Shown in pieces: positions 10,970 through 23,007 of a stretch of DNA of 64,000 nt (its first letter is position 1; each line of letters starts with the position of its first letter). Origin of the DNA: Ephydatia muelleri (Eukaryota; Porifera; Demospongiae; Spongillida; Spongillidae); the NCBI GenBank assembly GCA_013339895.1, contig JABACO010000003.1, forward strand, positions 15,478,634 through 15,542,633. Reading direction: 5' to 3'. A model generated the notes under the pieces. It was given only the letters and a program-made list of their open reading frames with translations. It searched no databases and was not told where the DNA came from. The translations under genes and the position numbers were made by a program.

Positions 10970-11545
10970 TCAGCGAAAAGTTAAGGCCACTCAAAGGTGT
11001 GTCGTACATGTACACAAAGCTACCTACCTACTCTTACTACATTTGTACGTGGTGTGATGTGGGTGTGCATTATGCAATCACGGGACTACATGTATATACA
11101 GGTACTGGTACTTCTTGTGGGAGCTTATAGGGATCAGATGTGTATCTGTATTGTTAGAAATGCCCTAATGTGCATACGATTACTATGAGGCAATAGTGAT
11201 TATAAAAAGCAAGGGGAAAAGGGTTGATGATAAGGAAAAATGGAGTAGTCCTATATTTAGAGTGTAGCACACATTGTAAGGCATTGCGTTATTCATGTGT
11301 TCATACTACCCTTGTTCCCTTCCTTTTGTACACCACCTTTGCCTTTAAGTTCTATATCCCACCAAGTTTCTTATAGAGAATATTTTTACATGTGTAACTA
11401 CACTGTGGATCTGGGGATCCTCCCCAAATGCTAATTTCACTAAGCAATGTTATCAGTCAATCAGAAATGATGTGAAGGACCCATTAGATATCTAATTTAT
11501 GAGACAACAGTACAAACGCACACAATACATTATGTGTGTGTGCAG

Positions 11546-11602
11546 GTGGAGGAGGAAGGAGAGGTGGTGCTAGATGACAAGGATGAGGGAGGAGTGGTGC
11601 AG
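11546..11602 (+). CDS. Isolated exon-like segment
   Basis: Nineteen codons (VEEEGEVVLDDKDEGGVVQ) sit between a good acceptor (GTGTGTGCAG) and a donor (GTATCT) in phase 0/0. The acidic composition looks coding, but no neighbouring plus-strand exon can be joined. Low confidence. From ~10990 to 11710 nothing else is seen. Confidence 0.2.
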
Positions 11603-11712
11603 GTATCTGGTTGTGTTGTATTCCTCCAAGATCTTCTTACAGCCTGAATGCCTCCATGGAGCCAGTATTCATCATTGTGCTTGGTGTAATGCCTTTTCGA
11701 TGTAGCATACTT

Positions 11713-12602
11713 TCATGAGCAGTCAATCCTGGCATTCCATTTATTGCTAGAGAAGTACACCCTCTTTGCATCGTCATTGTGATTTTCAACACCTAAGCAT
11801 ATAAAAAAATTGCACTGCAGTTTCCATTCAGAATCACCATCAATTGATATATACACACCTTGGCCTGAAAACGTTCGTAGATTACCATACCGCCTAATGC
11901 ACTCTGGTACATGGTATACCATACAGTGCATGTATGGTGTAACATGACTCTTTTCGTAACCTCCTGCAGGTATTGACATCAATCCATTGCTTTGCCTAAT
12001 AGAAAATATAATCAGTAACAGTTCTCAGTACTACCTACACCTTAACGTTCTGGTGTATATACTGTCAGGATGAATTGACACTTCAGCAGATAAGGTGTTG
12101 CAAAGCTCTTGAAAGTCCTGCCATCCATTTTAATGAACCACATTACTGATCAGTCAGGCCTTCTGCTTACCTTCCAATCGCAAATGCCTTTGATATGGTC
12201 TCATAGTCTTCACAACCTTTGACGACAGCTCTTGTGTGGTTACCTGCATGTTCAGAAACAAATTACTTATTTTGAGGGGGAAAGGATGCAGATATTTATC
12301 ATTACAATGTTGTACACAGATCTACATGTATGCATCCCTCCTTGGCAAGTGTGTAGTTACTGTTGGTTTGGGTCACATATGTGGTATGTACTGACTGCAT
12401 GCTATATAAGTGAGTGATGTTAGAACTTGACTGTGGGCAGCCAAATTATTCATTGCCTATTGTCTCTGTAATTAATGTTTTTACAGCAGTTGGCAATCAC
12501 CATGCATCTTCATGCACATGTGTGTGGTCATAAAATAAAATAAACAATATTGTGTAATGTAGCTAGGTACTACATGTAAGGTTTCTAACTGTTCCACCCT
12601 TT

Positions 12603-12655
<53 letters not shown>

Positions 12656-13290
12656 AGTTCCTGATAAATATCTGACTTGAGGGACTAAGATAGAAAAAGA
12701 CAAGATCATCATGTTGCTCGTCCTTGAGAATTTAGCACCATCACCACTGAATCTTCTCACCGGGCTGGAACAAAGTTGGACATTCCCCAAGCTGCAAATG
12801 AATGCAAAGATATACAATATGGGACAGTGTCCAGCAAAATCCCTTCTGGGTAGTTTTTCATGTTTTTTTTTTTTTTTTTTTTTCATAAGCCTCTATCAAA
12901 TTACATGTATTCTTACACATCCAAAGTTGGACTATCCATCATAAAGTTATTGGGCACTGAATTTATAGTTACCCATTCATTTCCACGTGAGCATTACTTT
13001 TCTTTTTGCTAGACACACTGTCCATATATTACTGATATTTGTAAAAACACTAACCAGTCTAGTTATCTCCTCTCGAATTGCCATTTCAACGTGCCTATAA
13101 GATCCATCAAACGTTGGGATACTAAATTGTTCCACTGTTTTGTTGAACTCCCATCTAGCAGCTTTAGCGTATCGGCAGTTAGACCATACGATTCCGTGAA
13201 GGATAATGCCTTCACAGTGTTGCCTTTTATCGCCTCCAATTTTCTCTTTCTCTGCCTCATCGATGGCTCATCTATAGCCTTCCCACTGTT
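11713..13290 (-). pseudogene. Transposase-like gene of a sponge/cnidarian-type family, internally deleted
   Basis: Spliced minus-strand exons: ~13290-13063 (KAIDEPSMRQRKRKLEAIKG), 12791-12677 (RRFSGDGAKFSRTSNMMILS), 12243-12171 (GNHTRAVVKGCEDYETISK), 12117-12041 (DFQELCNTLSAEVSIHPDS), 11995-11859 (SHVTPYMHCMVYHVPECI), 11792-11713 (GVENHNDDAKRVYFSSNKW, stop). The last three join in phase. From memory these blocks follow the order of a large uncharacterised family repeated in sponge and cnidarian genomes, where a block with a GGDYKFL-type Asp and a Cys pair normally lies between GNHT and the later part. Here only 53 bp separates those exons and the phase does not match, so that core is missing. 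In the full family SGDG, GGD and GVE.ND could be a D-D-E triad; this is inference. A (CA)n tract and poly(T) run lie in introns. Confidence 0.6.
12605..12654 (+). repeat. (CA)n microsatellite
   Basis: About 25 perfect CA dinucleotides inside an intron of the pseudogene. A 24-base T run lies nearby at ~12861-12884. Confidence 0.95.
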
Positions 13291-13339
13291 TCGAGTTCAT
13301 GTATCCATGCCAATTCTGTTTCCATCTCTTTGACATCAC

Positions 13340-14820
13340 TAAGTTTGCTATCCTTTTTGTATACAATTATATCACCCACATGCACTTTAGTAGTTCCACT
13401 GACTCACTATCCCACAGTGCAATGTAAATACTTTGTACACTCATGTAGCAGTAACACTAGATGATGGTTCCTCGTTTTCTCAGGTCACTTCATGTGTAGG
13501 TTATGCACTATTACTTCAAACAGCTAGTAGAGTGCTATCTATACACATGAATACACATATACACCATCCACAGACACAGAGCTGAAGAAACAATACAAGT
13601 GCTACTTTTAACATTGATGCATGGTTGTATGTAGATTACATACATGTGACATGTACATGTGTCTGCCTTTCTAGTTAGCACTGTTCATAGCACAGAAAAG
13701 AATGCCATGATGCAGATCTGTTCACATCAATGGTATGAAGGCTGGTGATCATGACTCACATACACATACACAACGGCAAAGGTGTACACTGTCCCCTCCT
13801 TCCCATCACAATAAGTGGGTCCAACTATTCCAGTTGTCAGGAACAATCTCTCTCAGGGATGGGAAAAGTTTACATAAAACCCACAACTAATAACCCTCCT
13901 AATTAAATAGGTGGTACAAATGAAACCACAAAGACCTGAGTTACATGTACCAGCTCTTTGGCCTTCTACAACACATTTGATACATAAACATACAAACTTG
14001 TGACAACACCATACATGTACATAGCCAAATACAAATGTCACATAGTCTGCATATTCAGTAGGCATTAAATGACCACACAAAGCTTTCCATTTGAGTTTGT
14101 CACCTGGAGGGTGGCTGGCAGTCATTGTTCATCAAGGTGGGTCCAATCCCTGGCCCATACCAGGTGGTCCTCACTGAGCCTGGAACCTGAACTTTGGCAG
14201 ACCACCTGGGTCTGTACACTTCACTAACACTCAAGAGGAGTTCTTTTTAACTGACTAGATTGGGGGGAGGAGGGAATATCTTGAGAGTAGTGGGAAAAAA
14301 CAATCTGCCATGATAACATGATGTGATGGGGAGGAGGGGACAGTGATGGGGAGGAGGGGACAATGATGGGAAGGAGGGGAGCGTGATGCGGAGCAAGGGG
14401 AACAGTACAGCACAACCAAATGGCTGACCATCTCTTGAGCATTGTTATCCACATTGTCATGGTGTAGTCTAGAGTACCTTGGTGGCCCCCACCATTCTTA
14501 TTGCAAAGATGAATGTTGAAGGTGGGAATCCAGTGTAGGAATACAGGTAAAGATCTGAGTGTTGGGGAGGAGGTGGAGTGGGGTTGTGGTGTTTGGCATA
14601 GCAATAATTGAAAACAGCAGCACAAGCACATGTTGCAGAGGTACAAGATACCAACCATTACCCTGTACAAGCTTCAAAAGTCACTGCAAAGCTTAACCCC
14701 CTTACAACCCGATTCTAAAAGCTGTGTGGCCTTCATTTGTGTTAAATTTGCAGCTGCATTGTCTCCCTCTCAGCCCAGGATACTGAGCAGTTGAAAATGT
14801 TTCTACACATGCCCAAAACC
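13340..14820. other. No gene recognised; purine-rich minisatellite inside
   Basis: No supportable exon on either strand. At ~14326-14385 a block GATGGGGAGGAGGGGACA repeats three to four times with changes. ADAM17-like downstream exons, expected on the minus strand here if 15.4-15.7 kb were part of a whole gene, were looked for and not found. Confidence 0.5.
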
Positions 14821-14879
14821 ACCTATGCATGAAAAATTATATACATGTACATACATGTACACGCATTACATACATACCT

Positions 14880-15220
14880 ACGCACACACACACATACATA
14901 CATACATAAATACATACATACATACATACAGACATACATACATACATACATACATACATACATACATACATACATACATACATACATACATACATACATA
15001 CATACATACATACATACATACATACATACATACATACATACATACATACATACATACATACATACATACATACATACATACATACATACATACATACATA
15101 CATACATACATACATACATACATACATACATACATACATACATACATACATACATACATACATACATACATACATACATACATACATACATACATACATA
15201 CATACATACATACATACGCA
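14880..15220 (+). repeat. (CATA)n microsatellite, about 330 bp
   Basis: An almost pure array of CATA tetramers. Because the period is four, long open frames (THIHTYIH or MYVCMYVC repeats) appear in all frames of both strands; none is a gene. Confidence 0.98.
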
Positions 15221-15415
15221 CACACAGGTAATACACATGTACACAACACAACACAATAACCATACATAGATGAACATGCAAATACATACATACATACATG
15301 CAGACACACTGCAAATACATACATGCAGACACACATACACAATGCATACACATGTAAGCACACACACACCTCACACGAACAAATGCACACAAGTCGAGCA
15401 CTACACATCACTCAC

Positions 15416-15726
15416 CTGCACATGGCCGTTGAGCGTAGCTGACAGGCATCAGTACAGCAGGTGTCTCCCAGCAGTCCAGCATCACACTGTTCCCCTGAGG
15501 TCACCACATAATCTCCACATACCCCCGTCCCACGAACTGGAGGGAGGGAGGGAAGGAGGGAGAGAGGGAGGAGGGAGGAGAGAGGGAGGAGGGCACACAC
15601 ACACAGGCACATAACAAAGGGTGGGGGGAAAGGCCTTGAGAGAGGAAGACACTGACCTGTGAAGCAATTCTGGGCCTTGGCACTGAGAACAGCCCCAATG
15701 CTGGTTCTACTGCAGTTGGAGAACAT
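15416..15726 (-). pseudogene. Two exons of an ADAM17-like metalloprotease (disintegrin region)
   Basis: Exon 15726-15657 encodes FSNCSRTSIGAVLSAKAQNC and joins in phase, across a purine/pyrimidine-rich intron, to exon 15536-15416 encoding VCGDYVVTSGEQCDAGLL and DTCCTDACQLRSTAMC. This matches the end of the catalytic domain and start of the disintegrin domain of ADAM17/ADAM10 sheddases (SNCS..SI, then CGN..V..GE.CD.G, CC...C.L). Both splice sites of each exon are intact. The zinc-binding HExxH exon should lie to the right, but that DNA is element debris up to 17.6 kb, and no following Cys-rich exon is found to the left. Either the introns are very large or this is a gene fragment. Called a pseudogene for lack of the rest. 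Confidence 0.6.
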
Positions 15727-15849
15727 CTAAAGCCAACAGGGAAAAAACCCATCTTTTAGAGCACAAAGCCAGCCCCAGACCACTAACACAGCCATGTCAG
15801 GTAGAAACGCCCAAAGCAGTGCTCCTTCACTAACTCTTTTATTAAATGC

Positions 15850-16040
15850 AACCAAAAAAAAACTGTTCTTCTAAGTAGATCACAAGCAACTCCAAGAAGA
15901 CAACCCTTAACCAATACTGGGTATGGATATGACTCGGGCTTGAATACAATTCCTTGCCAAAGGGTAAGTAGCTCATCAACAAGTGGCTCAAGGTAAGGAT
16001 TTATGTTGTTTGGTTCATTTGGGCCACTGTCTGATGATGT
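15850..16040 (-). pseudogene. tnp2/CACTA-type transposase fragment
   Basis: One frame reads GPNEPNNINPYLEPLVDELL, then TLWQGI, then LLGVACDLLR. This is the GPKEP..IN.FL.PLVDDLL.LW.GV ... CD.PA pattern of tnp2-family transposases of CACTA (CMC) DNA transposons. Only ~65 residues remain; the right side abuts a non-LTR element at ~16045, so the fragment was probably cut by that insertion. The wider ORF runs 15783-16103 but its ends are not family-like. Confidence 0.55.
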
Positions 16041-16047
16041 AATCAAA

Positions 16048-17606
16048 CAGATAGTATGCAGATGATGCAGCTTCTTGTGGCCAGATTGAATACGTTCGGT
16101 CACGGTGGGACAAATTAGTCCAGATAGGACCAGATTATGGCTACTTTCCCAACCCAGCTAAAACTTGCCTTCTAGTTAAAGATGCTGCCCGAAACACTGC
16201 ATCAGACATCTTCACAGGAACAGGAATTTCCATATCTTGTGAAGGGAAGAAATATCTTGGAGCTCCTCTTGGTACTGACGCATTTGTTCATTCTTTTATC
16301 CACCAACAAATCTCCACCTGGGAAAAAGAACTTAAATCACTGTCTAAATTTGCAATCACCCAACCCCATGCTGCTTATGCTGCCTTTACACATGGATTCA
16401 CAAGCAAATGAACCTACTTAACCAGAGTTGTTCCCAACGTCAGTGATCTTTTTGCACCATTAGAAGCCATTATCAGACAAATATTCTTACCCTCTGTTAC
16501 AAGTCAAAGTTCACTCAATGACAGCGAACGTGAACTATTAGCACTACCTGTTCGGCTAGGTGGGTTATGAATCATCAACCCAACAAAACTCTGCTCACTC
16601 CAGTATAATGCCTCCCTCAACATAACACAGTCCCTGTGTGATTTGATTTTAAAACAGTCAACAACCTATACGCGTTATCATGTACACTGGCCCAACAAGA
16701 TGCATAGAAAACTTCAAATGCAGCCCGTCGTCTAGCAGAAACAGACTCTCACACACATCTCTTAAGCACGTTCCCTCCGCGTATTCAGAGAATTTTGGAG
16801 GCATCAAGTGAAAAGGGGTCTAGTAGCTGGCTTACTGCTCTCCCGTTAACATCTCATGGTTTTGCTCTCCACAAGGGAGATTTTCGAGATGCCCTTTGTC
16901 TGCGTTTCGGCTGGTAACCTTCTTCACTCCCTTTAGTGTGCATCTGCGGCAAACCATTCACAGGGGAACACACCTTAAGCTGCTCCTGTGGTGGATATCC
17001 CTCCATCCGCCACAACGAACTTCGAGATATCACTGCCACCCTTCTGACTGAAATGAGCAACAATGTTGGCATTGAACCTGTACTGCAGAAGCTTTCAGGC
17101 GAACATATAACACAAAAAACATCTATCTCATCTGATGATGCTCGTCTTGACATCGTTACTGAGAATTTTTGGGGGCATAATAGACTTACTTTGATGTTAT
17201 GGTTTTCAATCCTTTTTGTGCTACTTTAAGCAAAGTCCCTTTACCACAGTGCTACCGCCGTGCTGAACTGGAAAAGAAAAGAGCATATGAACAACGCATT
17301 CGGGAAATTGAGTTTGGTTCCTTTTCGCCATTAGTTTTCTCAACCACAGGCGGATTGGGATCTACTGCTACAGTAGTTTTCAAGAGACTTGCTTCGTTGA
17401 TCGCGGATACATATAAGCAGGAACAGCCGTACAGTACAACACTATTCTGGCTTCGCTGCAAAGTGAGCTTCTCCCTACTTAGGTCAGCTATCGTGGTTCC
17501 CGCTCTTCTTACCACAGGCCACAACATCTCTTCGAAACATCAATTGACCTTGCAATTTCAGACAGCAAGGTCAATCTCTCAGCTATGTAAAACCCTTTCA
17601 ACTTGA
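16048..17606 (+). pseudogene. Non-LTR retroelement, 5'-truncated, with RLE-type end (copy A)
   Basis: Starts within the reverse transcriptase at the catalytic box YADDA (16051), with a stop where a Trp would normally precede it. It continues with GPDYGYFPNPAKTCLLVK, GISISCEGKKYLGAPLGT, LLALPVRLGGL, then after frameshifts a Cys/His zinc region (CICGKPFTGEHTLSCSCGG, SIRHNELRDITATLLTEM), the nuclease-like DARLDI and FDVMVFNPF, and the terminal FGSFSPLVFSTTGGLG, STTLFWLRCKVSFSLLRSAI. This is the order of a family common in marine invertebrates: RT, CCHC zinc motif, restriction-like endonuclease. Several stops and frameshifts make it dead. 5' truncation is typical of target-primed insertion. Confidence 0.75.
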
Positions 17607-18267
17607 TCATTAATTTTTTTATTTGTTTTATTTTATTTTATTATTAATTTTTTTGTGGGAAACCTGTGAATATAATTCTTTAAAATATATATATTTATAC
17701 CTTTTATCAATAATTATTGTAACTACACTTAGGCTTATATACATGTACACGATCTACGCAAAACCCAGCAAATGCAGTCCTCGTGTGCGCTCCCGGACAA
17801 TGTTCCCAAGGTCCAGCCTCGTCAGACTTCCGTGGTTTGAGAAACAAAAGTGAGCTTTTTGAGGGACATGGTCCTCCGAGACAGCTTCCAAGTAATGTCC
17901 CTCTTACGTGGCCCTAATCCGCAGAGGAAGTTCCTCTCTTTTCGGGCCACTCCCGAAGTCAACTTTTCCGCCTTGTCACCCGTTCACAATGTCCTTCCAT
18001 CCAGGTGTCCGTCTCCAAATAAGAGCGCACCACGAGACATCATCGTGGCTAGGGTTTCAGCCAAAGGTGCCAGGTGCCGCGAGGTGGCCAGCCTACACGT
18101 ACCGATCGGGCAAGGATGTGATCGCTCCAAAGAATGGGAGTAGAAAACTCGAACTGAAGCAAAACCTCAATTATTTAATAACAATAATTATTACTGTTAA
18201 AAAAAGGACATTAAAATTTCGCATCATCACAAAAAAAAAAAAAAAAAAATTCCCTCCGTTTCTAATC
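17607..18267. other. No gene; AT-rich then short open-frame debris
   Basis: 17607-17750 is the A/T-rich trailer of copy A. 17760-18140 is GC-balanced with overlapping open frames on the plus strand but no recognisable motif; it may be old element sequence. An A-run lies at ~18231-18249. Confidence 0.4.
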
Positions 18268-18703
18268 ATACTAATCAGCCCCGGATCCAGCATAGCCTTG
18301 GGGGGGGGGCGGCCGCCCCCCCCCCCCCATCGCGTATGAAATGCCGCCCCCTGGCAGCTATTGCCGCCCCCCCCCCCCCTCCCCTTCCCGACGACAAAGA
18401 TCTACAGATAATGTGTTGCGCCATACTTAAAAGTCCCGATAACTCAGTTGTACGGACAAATGTCAACGAAGCGGTGGAGCACGACAGGGCAGGTGCGGAG
18501 TGGACCCGTTTGCCGTGATGTTCCTTGTGTTCTAGTAGAGAATGCGACTTGCCGACTGCACACCCCCCCCCCCGTCGAAGCGGACTGCACCCCCCCCCCC
18601 CCCCCCCCCCCCGTCGTAAGCGGCCCCTCCTCCGTTACATTGCCGCCCCTCTGGTAAACCGCCCCCCCCATAACAAATTCCTGGATCCGGGGCTGATACT
18701 AAT
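18268..18703. mobile_element. hAT-type MITE with perfect TIRs and 8-bp TSD
   Basis: CAGCCCCGGATCCAG (18276-18290) is the exact reverse complement of CTGGATCCGGGGCTG (18681-18695). Both are flanked by ATACTAAT (18268-18275 and 18696-18703). An 8-bp target duplication with TIRs beginning CAG is diagnostic of the hAT superfamily. The 420-bp interior has no gene but carries several G or C homopolymer runs of 9-22 bp and direct GCCGCCCCC-type blocks. It is non-autonomous. Confidence 0.9.
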
Positions 18704-19607
18704 CCCCCTACCCTACATGTACAATGTGTGGAAATGTGCACCAAGTTTTTTTTTCGTGCGCGCACCACCCCTTCATCAATTATTCTTGACGGACCTCCTC
18801 ATTAAATCCTGCTGCGTGTACATGTATAAACAGACTGTAAAAGGCATAGTTTTCGTAGTTTTTCAACGCAAGAAGCCTTGGCTTCTGTAGCTCCACGCCG
18901 CCCCAAGCCCGCTGGGGGTGCTTACAGTGCCCCTGGCTCGGCGGGAGGGGTGCACCCTCCCCGGAGCAGCCACCCATCGGGCGCCCCCTGCCTTCATCGT
19001 ATGAAAAGTTTGTCAGTATGTGACTGCACTTGCATGAGGCATTCAAAACTAGCATGTCAGCCGATTGTGAAATCAAGATGCAAATAGCACCACTCCTGTC
19101 ATTAATTCAGTACTATAGTGTACTACCAAATTCCATTCATTATTATTATTAAAGACTCTTGTCACTAATTGCTAACTATAATTCCATTCTTCGAATCATT
19201 GTGTGTGCAGTGGTGAAAAATGAAAGATCTCACAAATAATCACATTGAGTGGATATTAGTACATCAATACTAAGTAATGAGGGTATATATATCAACTTGT
19301 AGATTTCATTGTAGAATAAATATTTTACTTGTATGTAACAGATGTACATGCATGCATTTATGTATCACATTGCCTTATTTAAACTATTATACCCTGTGAA
19401 CCCAAGGCTTCTTGCAAATGGACAGATATCCTGAACAGGATTATGAATTTATGAATTTATGTGTACATGATAACTTAGTTTAGGAATAAATTTCCTTTGG
19501 TAATAAAATCAAATAGCTTTAATTAATCTTAATTTATGGTCCTTTTCATTGCAGAATGACTTACATGGAAGTTTAATTGGCTTTTTATTCTCAAACTTTT
19601 GCTGTAG
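18704..19607. other. No gene recognised
   Basis: A GC-rich patch at ~18890-18990 in otherwise AT-rich DNA. No supportable exon. Confidence 0.5.
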
Positions 19608-22470
19608 GAAACCCCATAGTGGTGATAGGCACACCAGAGGGTGCTGCTAAGATGTTTAGGGCTGAAGCGAAATATTCAGTTCGGACTGCAGCTGACAAAA
19701 ATTTAGACAGGATTTTCAAGCCTATAAATCGTGATGCTGTATCTATGGCATTTGTGTACATGTAAGTTGTGTGTATTACTCATTATTATATAGGGCTATG
19801 CTCTGTCTAATTGTGCAAGTGTCATGATGTTGATACATTTATGCAGTTTTCTTGTTAGATGTAGGCCTTTTTAATAAGCTAGGCAGTAGTATACTCTTTT
19901 TCGATCCTTTTTGTCTCCATCTTCTCTTTTAAAATCAACATGAAACCGTATTGTTTTGTATAGTGGATATAAGGAGGCAATAACAACCAGTGTATAGATT
20001 CTGTGTTATTTGCTCAGAGCTTGCCTTATACTATAAGAAGGACTATCATGATTGCAATTTAGCTCAGCCATGATCAGCAACCATCTCTGTAATGAAAAAT
20101 GCCCTTGTCAATTAAAAACATGTCATTCTGCAACCTTAAAATTGTCCTTTACAGGACAGCTGTACTGTGCTGTGTATAGTGCAATCCTTTATTAAAATTA
20201 CAATCCTTTATAAGTGCACCTTATTTGCACTGAAGGCCAGTCATTTCAGACTATTGCGTATACAGAGGACAGGTTGTACAATACTAATAGCATCTGCTAC
20301 CTATTACTTTTGCACAGTCAGAGTGAAGAATGGAAGCACCTCAGGTCAAATCTATCCAAGCAGATTGTCCCACGACGTGTGGCCAACTATGCACCAGGCC
20401 TGTGTGACATTGGAGACAGCTTTGTGGAGTACATCAGACACAAAAGATGCCCTGATGGCTATGTGGAAGATGTTCACAATGCAAATATGAAACGGGCATA
20501 TGAAAGTGGTCAATAATGCTGTGTCAGATCTTTTTCTTTACCTGTTTGACAGAAACTAACCATCTGTGTCTTATGCCCTCAATTTAGAATCGTCTGTACA
20601 AAGTGTGGTCGAGGTTCCTGAGGTTCACCTCGATGCCTCTGTGGATGGTAAGTGAAATACTGAAAAGCATTTGTTACCATCTATACTATTTCTGATATGC
20701 GATAGTCATGCAGGCAAAGAGGACTCTTTGATTGCTGTTTTTGACAATGGTAGTTGAATTTATCTATATATTGACTAATATAATGCAAAATCTTTCAGTG
20801 GGTCTAATGCAAAGTGGCTTGACAGAAACAAAGGAGCACTCTCCACATGTTGGTCTGGAAGCAGAGTGTTTTGAAGGTATGTCTGTTTATAGATGAAGTC
20901 AATTGAATGTATCAAACTTACCATTGTTGATCTTAATACTCAGATGACTCAGACATGAGTAGGGTTGAATCCTGTAATGATTCCAAAGTAACTGGGCAAA
21001 TTTTTTCCTGATACAAGAAAACATGTGTACCAAATTCATGAACAATTACAGCAATAAGCTACATGATCTATGGAGAGACATTGGATACTTTTGATGAATC
21101 CAGAAAGGATCTAATGGAATTTCAGAATGCTATACTTTAGAGTTATTCCTAATGCTTAGAATGCTTATTAATGTACCACCTTTGTATAAATATTTCCCTA
21201 CCAAGAACTATAGACGCTTTAAATTCTGCAAGACAACATGGTGAGTTATGGTCATCTGATATTGAACTACACTGTGCATGCGAAAATAAAAATACTGTGC
21301 TCATTGAAGGTGTTATATGTAAATGTAGCTGGACCTATATTAGAGTTCCAAAATTTTATAACAACACAGCACATCACAACGCAGCACATCACAACACAGC
21401 ACATCACAACACAGCACATCACAACACAGCACATCACATCACAACACAGATATTAATGTGAATGAATACTTGTGGTAAAATGATGTTTTTTTGGAAACAC
21501 AGGAGTACCTATTCTGAAGAAGAAGCTGGAACAGACACTTAGTTCTGGAGTTGATGAGACCAAACCTCTTTGTAAGATTTTAAGGCTATTAATATTAATT
21601 TTTTATGCATTAACATTTCAGCAATTATGAAGCAATGGCTCATAGAAGAAAACTTTTCACATGATAAAATCTGATGCAGAGCAGTGATTTAATGACCGCT
21701 GGAGTGGACTCGGTAAATATGAATGAGATATAAAACCTATTTTGTCCATTCCACATAATAAACAGCAGGGAATAATAGGTGTAACTCTGGTGGATTTTTA
21801 GTCTTCATAAAGCATACTCTTTCTTACTTGTTACCCACATAGGCATGCAGTCTTCCAACACTGCCACATTCCTGCTGCATGAGGTAGCCAAGCAACCAGA
21901 GCTCCAGAAAAAGCTTTCCCAGGAGTATCCTCTGTGCTAGGAGACTGAACCTCTCTCTCCTTTGATGACCTTCAGAAGATGACACTTATTTGGAGCTGCA
22001 TCAAGGAGATATTGAGATGAGGTGAGGATGAACTCAAATTAACAAGTTTTTTTGTTTTGGTTTTTGCTTTAGGCTGACACCCACAGCTCCTCTTAATTAT
22101 AGATCAAGAACTAGAAATTTGTGGCTACCAGATACCTGCAAAGGTGGATATTTTTGCTTTGTACTAGGTACCTATATGAATTACAGCATTTCAGACCACT
22201 GTGACATAGAGCACATACACTGCAAGTTGAGATCCCAATTATGTGGATGACCCAACCTCCTTCAAATCAGAACGTTGGTCCAAGGACTCCACTGTAGATC
22301 TGGATGCATTTCTCTCAACTCCATTTGGATTTGGTCCACACAGTTGCTATGGTAACATTGATTTGCTTAATTAAATATTGGTGATCTTTATATCTCTTGC
22401 AGGACGATGTCTTGTTGAGCTTCAATTGTACATACTTCTTGCTAAGGTCAGTGTAAAATGATATCAATTT
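19608..22470 (+). pseudogene. Mitochondrial-type cytochrome P450, decayed
   Basis: Exon-like blocks in P450 order: GNPIVVIGTPEGAAKMFRAE (~19608-19760), SEEWKHLRSNLSKQIVPRRV (C-helix WxxxR-type region, ~20309-20500), RLYKVWSRFLRFTSMPLW (~20590-20650), DLMTAGVDS (I-helix, ~21690), SNTATFLLHEVAKQPELQ (~21860), DLQKMTLIWSCIKEIL (K-helix region with ExxR-type end), LEICGYQIPAKV, ERWSKDSTVDLDAF and the haem loop PFGFGPHSCYG (~22320) continuing after an intron as GRCLVELQLYILLAK. The pattern resembles the CYP11/24/27 (mitochondrial) clan. Breaks: a 1-nt loss after KKLSQE (~21925), TGA soon after, a TGA in the K-helix, and a missing exon around 20.5 kb. The Cys ligand is kept but the gene is not translatable. 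Confidence 0.75.
21363..21448 (+). repeat. 15-bp tandem repeat
   Basis: About five to six copies of CAGCACATCACAACA with one variant (GCAGC) in an intron of the P450 pseudogene. Confidence 0.9.
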
Positions 22471-22479
22471 ATGACCCAG

Positions 22480-22984
22480 ATATATGGCATCATTCCTTGT
22501 AGACTTTAGGCTTTCCACCCAACATGAAGATGACCATGGCTACCTTTAATTAAATTCACTGACATGAAGTAGCATAGAAACAACAGTGTCGTACTTTTGA
22601 ATAGTGATGTCCTATAAGAGTTACAACGTTGGCTTTTACTATAATTAATATTGCTCCATTAGAGCTTGCATGATGCATAAGCGTGTTGAAAAATGTGGAA
22701 GCCACGTGTGAAGATCTATGATGCAACCGACAATGCAAAAATATATATCTGTTCCGAGAATATAAAAAACTGAATAGTCTTATAGTCGTCACAGGGGAAA
22801 AAAAAATCGTCGAATTAAGTTTAGATTTTATAAACGCAAGAGACAATACTTGCAGTATAGCGGCTCGTGTCTTTCTTCCTAGCCTACCATATCTATAGTT
22901 TAAACTGCTCAGTGGCATGTCTTCGTATTACAGATCAAGAGTTTCTTCTTTTCTTTTTGATCCAAGATGCCTTTTAAAAAATTA
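22480..22984. other. No gene recognised
   Basis: AT-rich DNA after the P450 pseudogene with a few short open frames and no motif. Confidence 0.45.
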
Positions 22985-23007
22985 CGTATACAGCTGTTAT
23001 AATATCT

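Noticed and set aside
13091..13333. Plus-strand ORF MPIRSIKRWDTKLFHCF
   Set aside because: Antisense of the transposase-like N-terminal exon, whose reading on minus fits the family order.
14825..15411. Long ORFs of MYVC or THIH repeats on both strands
   Set aside because: Produced by the (CATA)n microsatellite, which has no stop in any frame.
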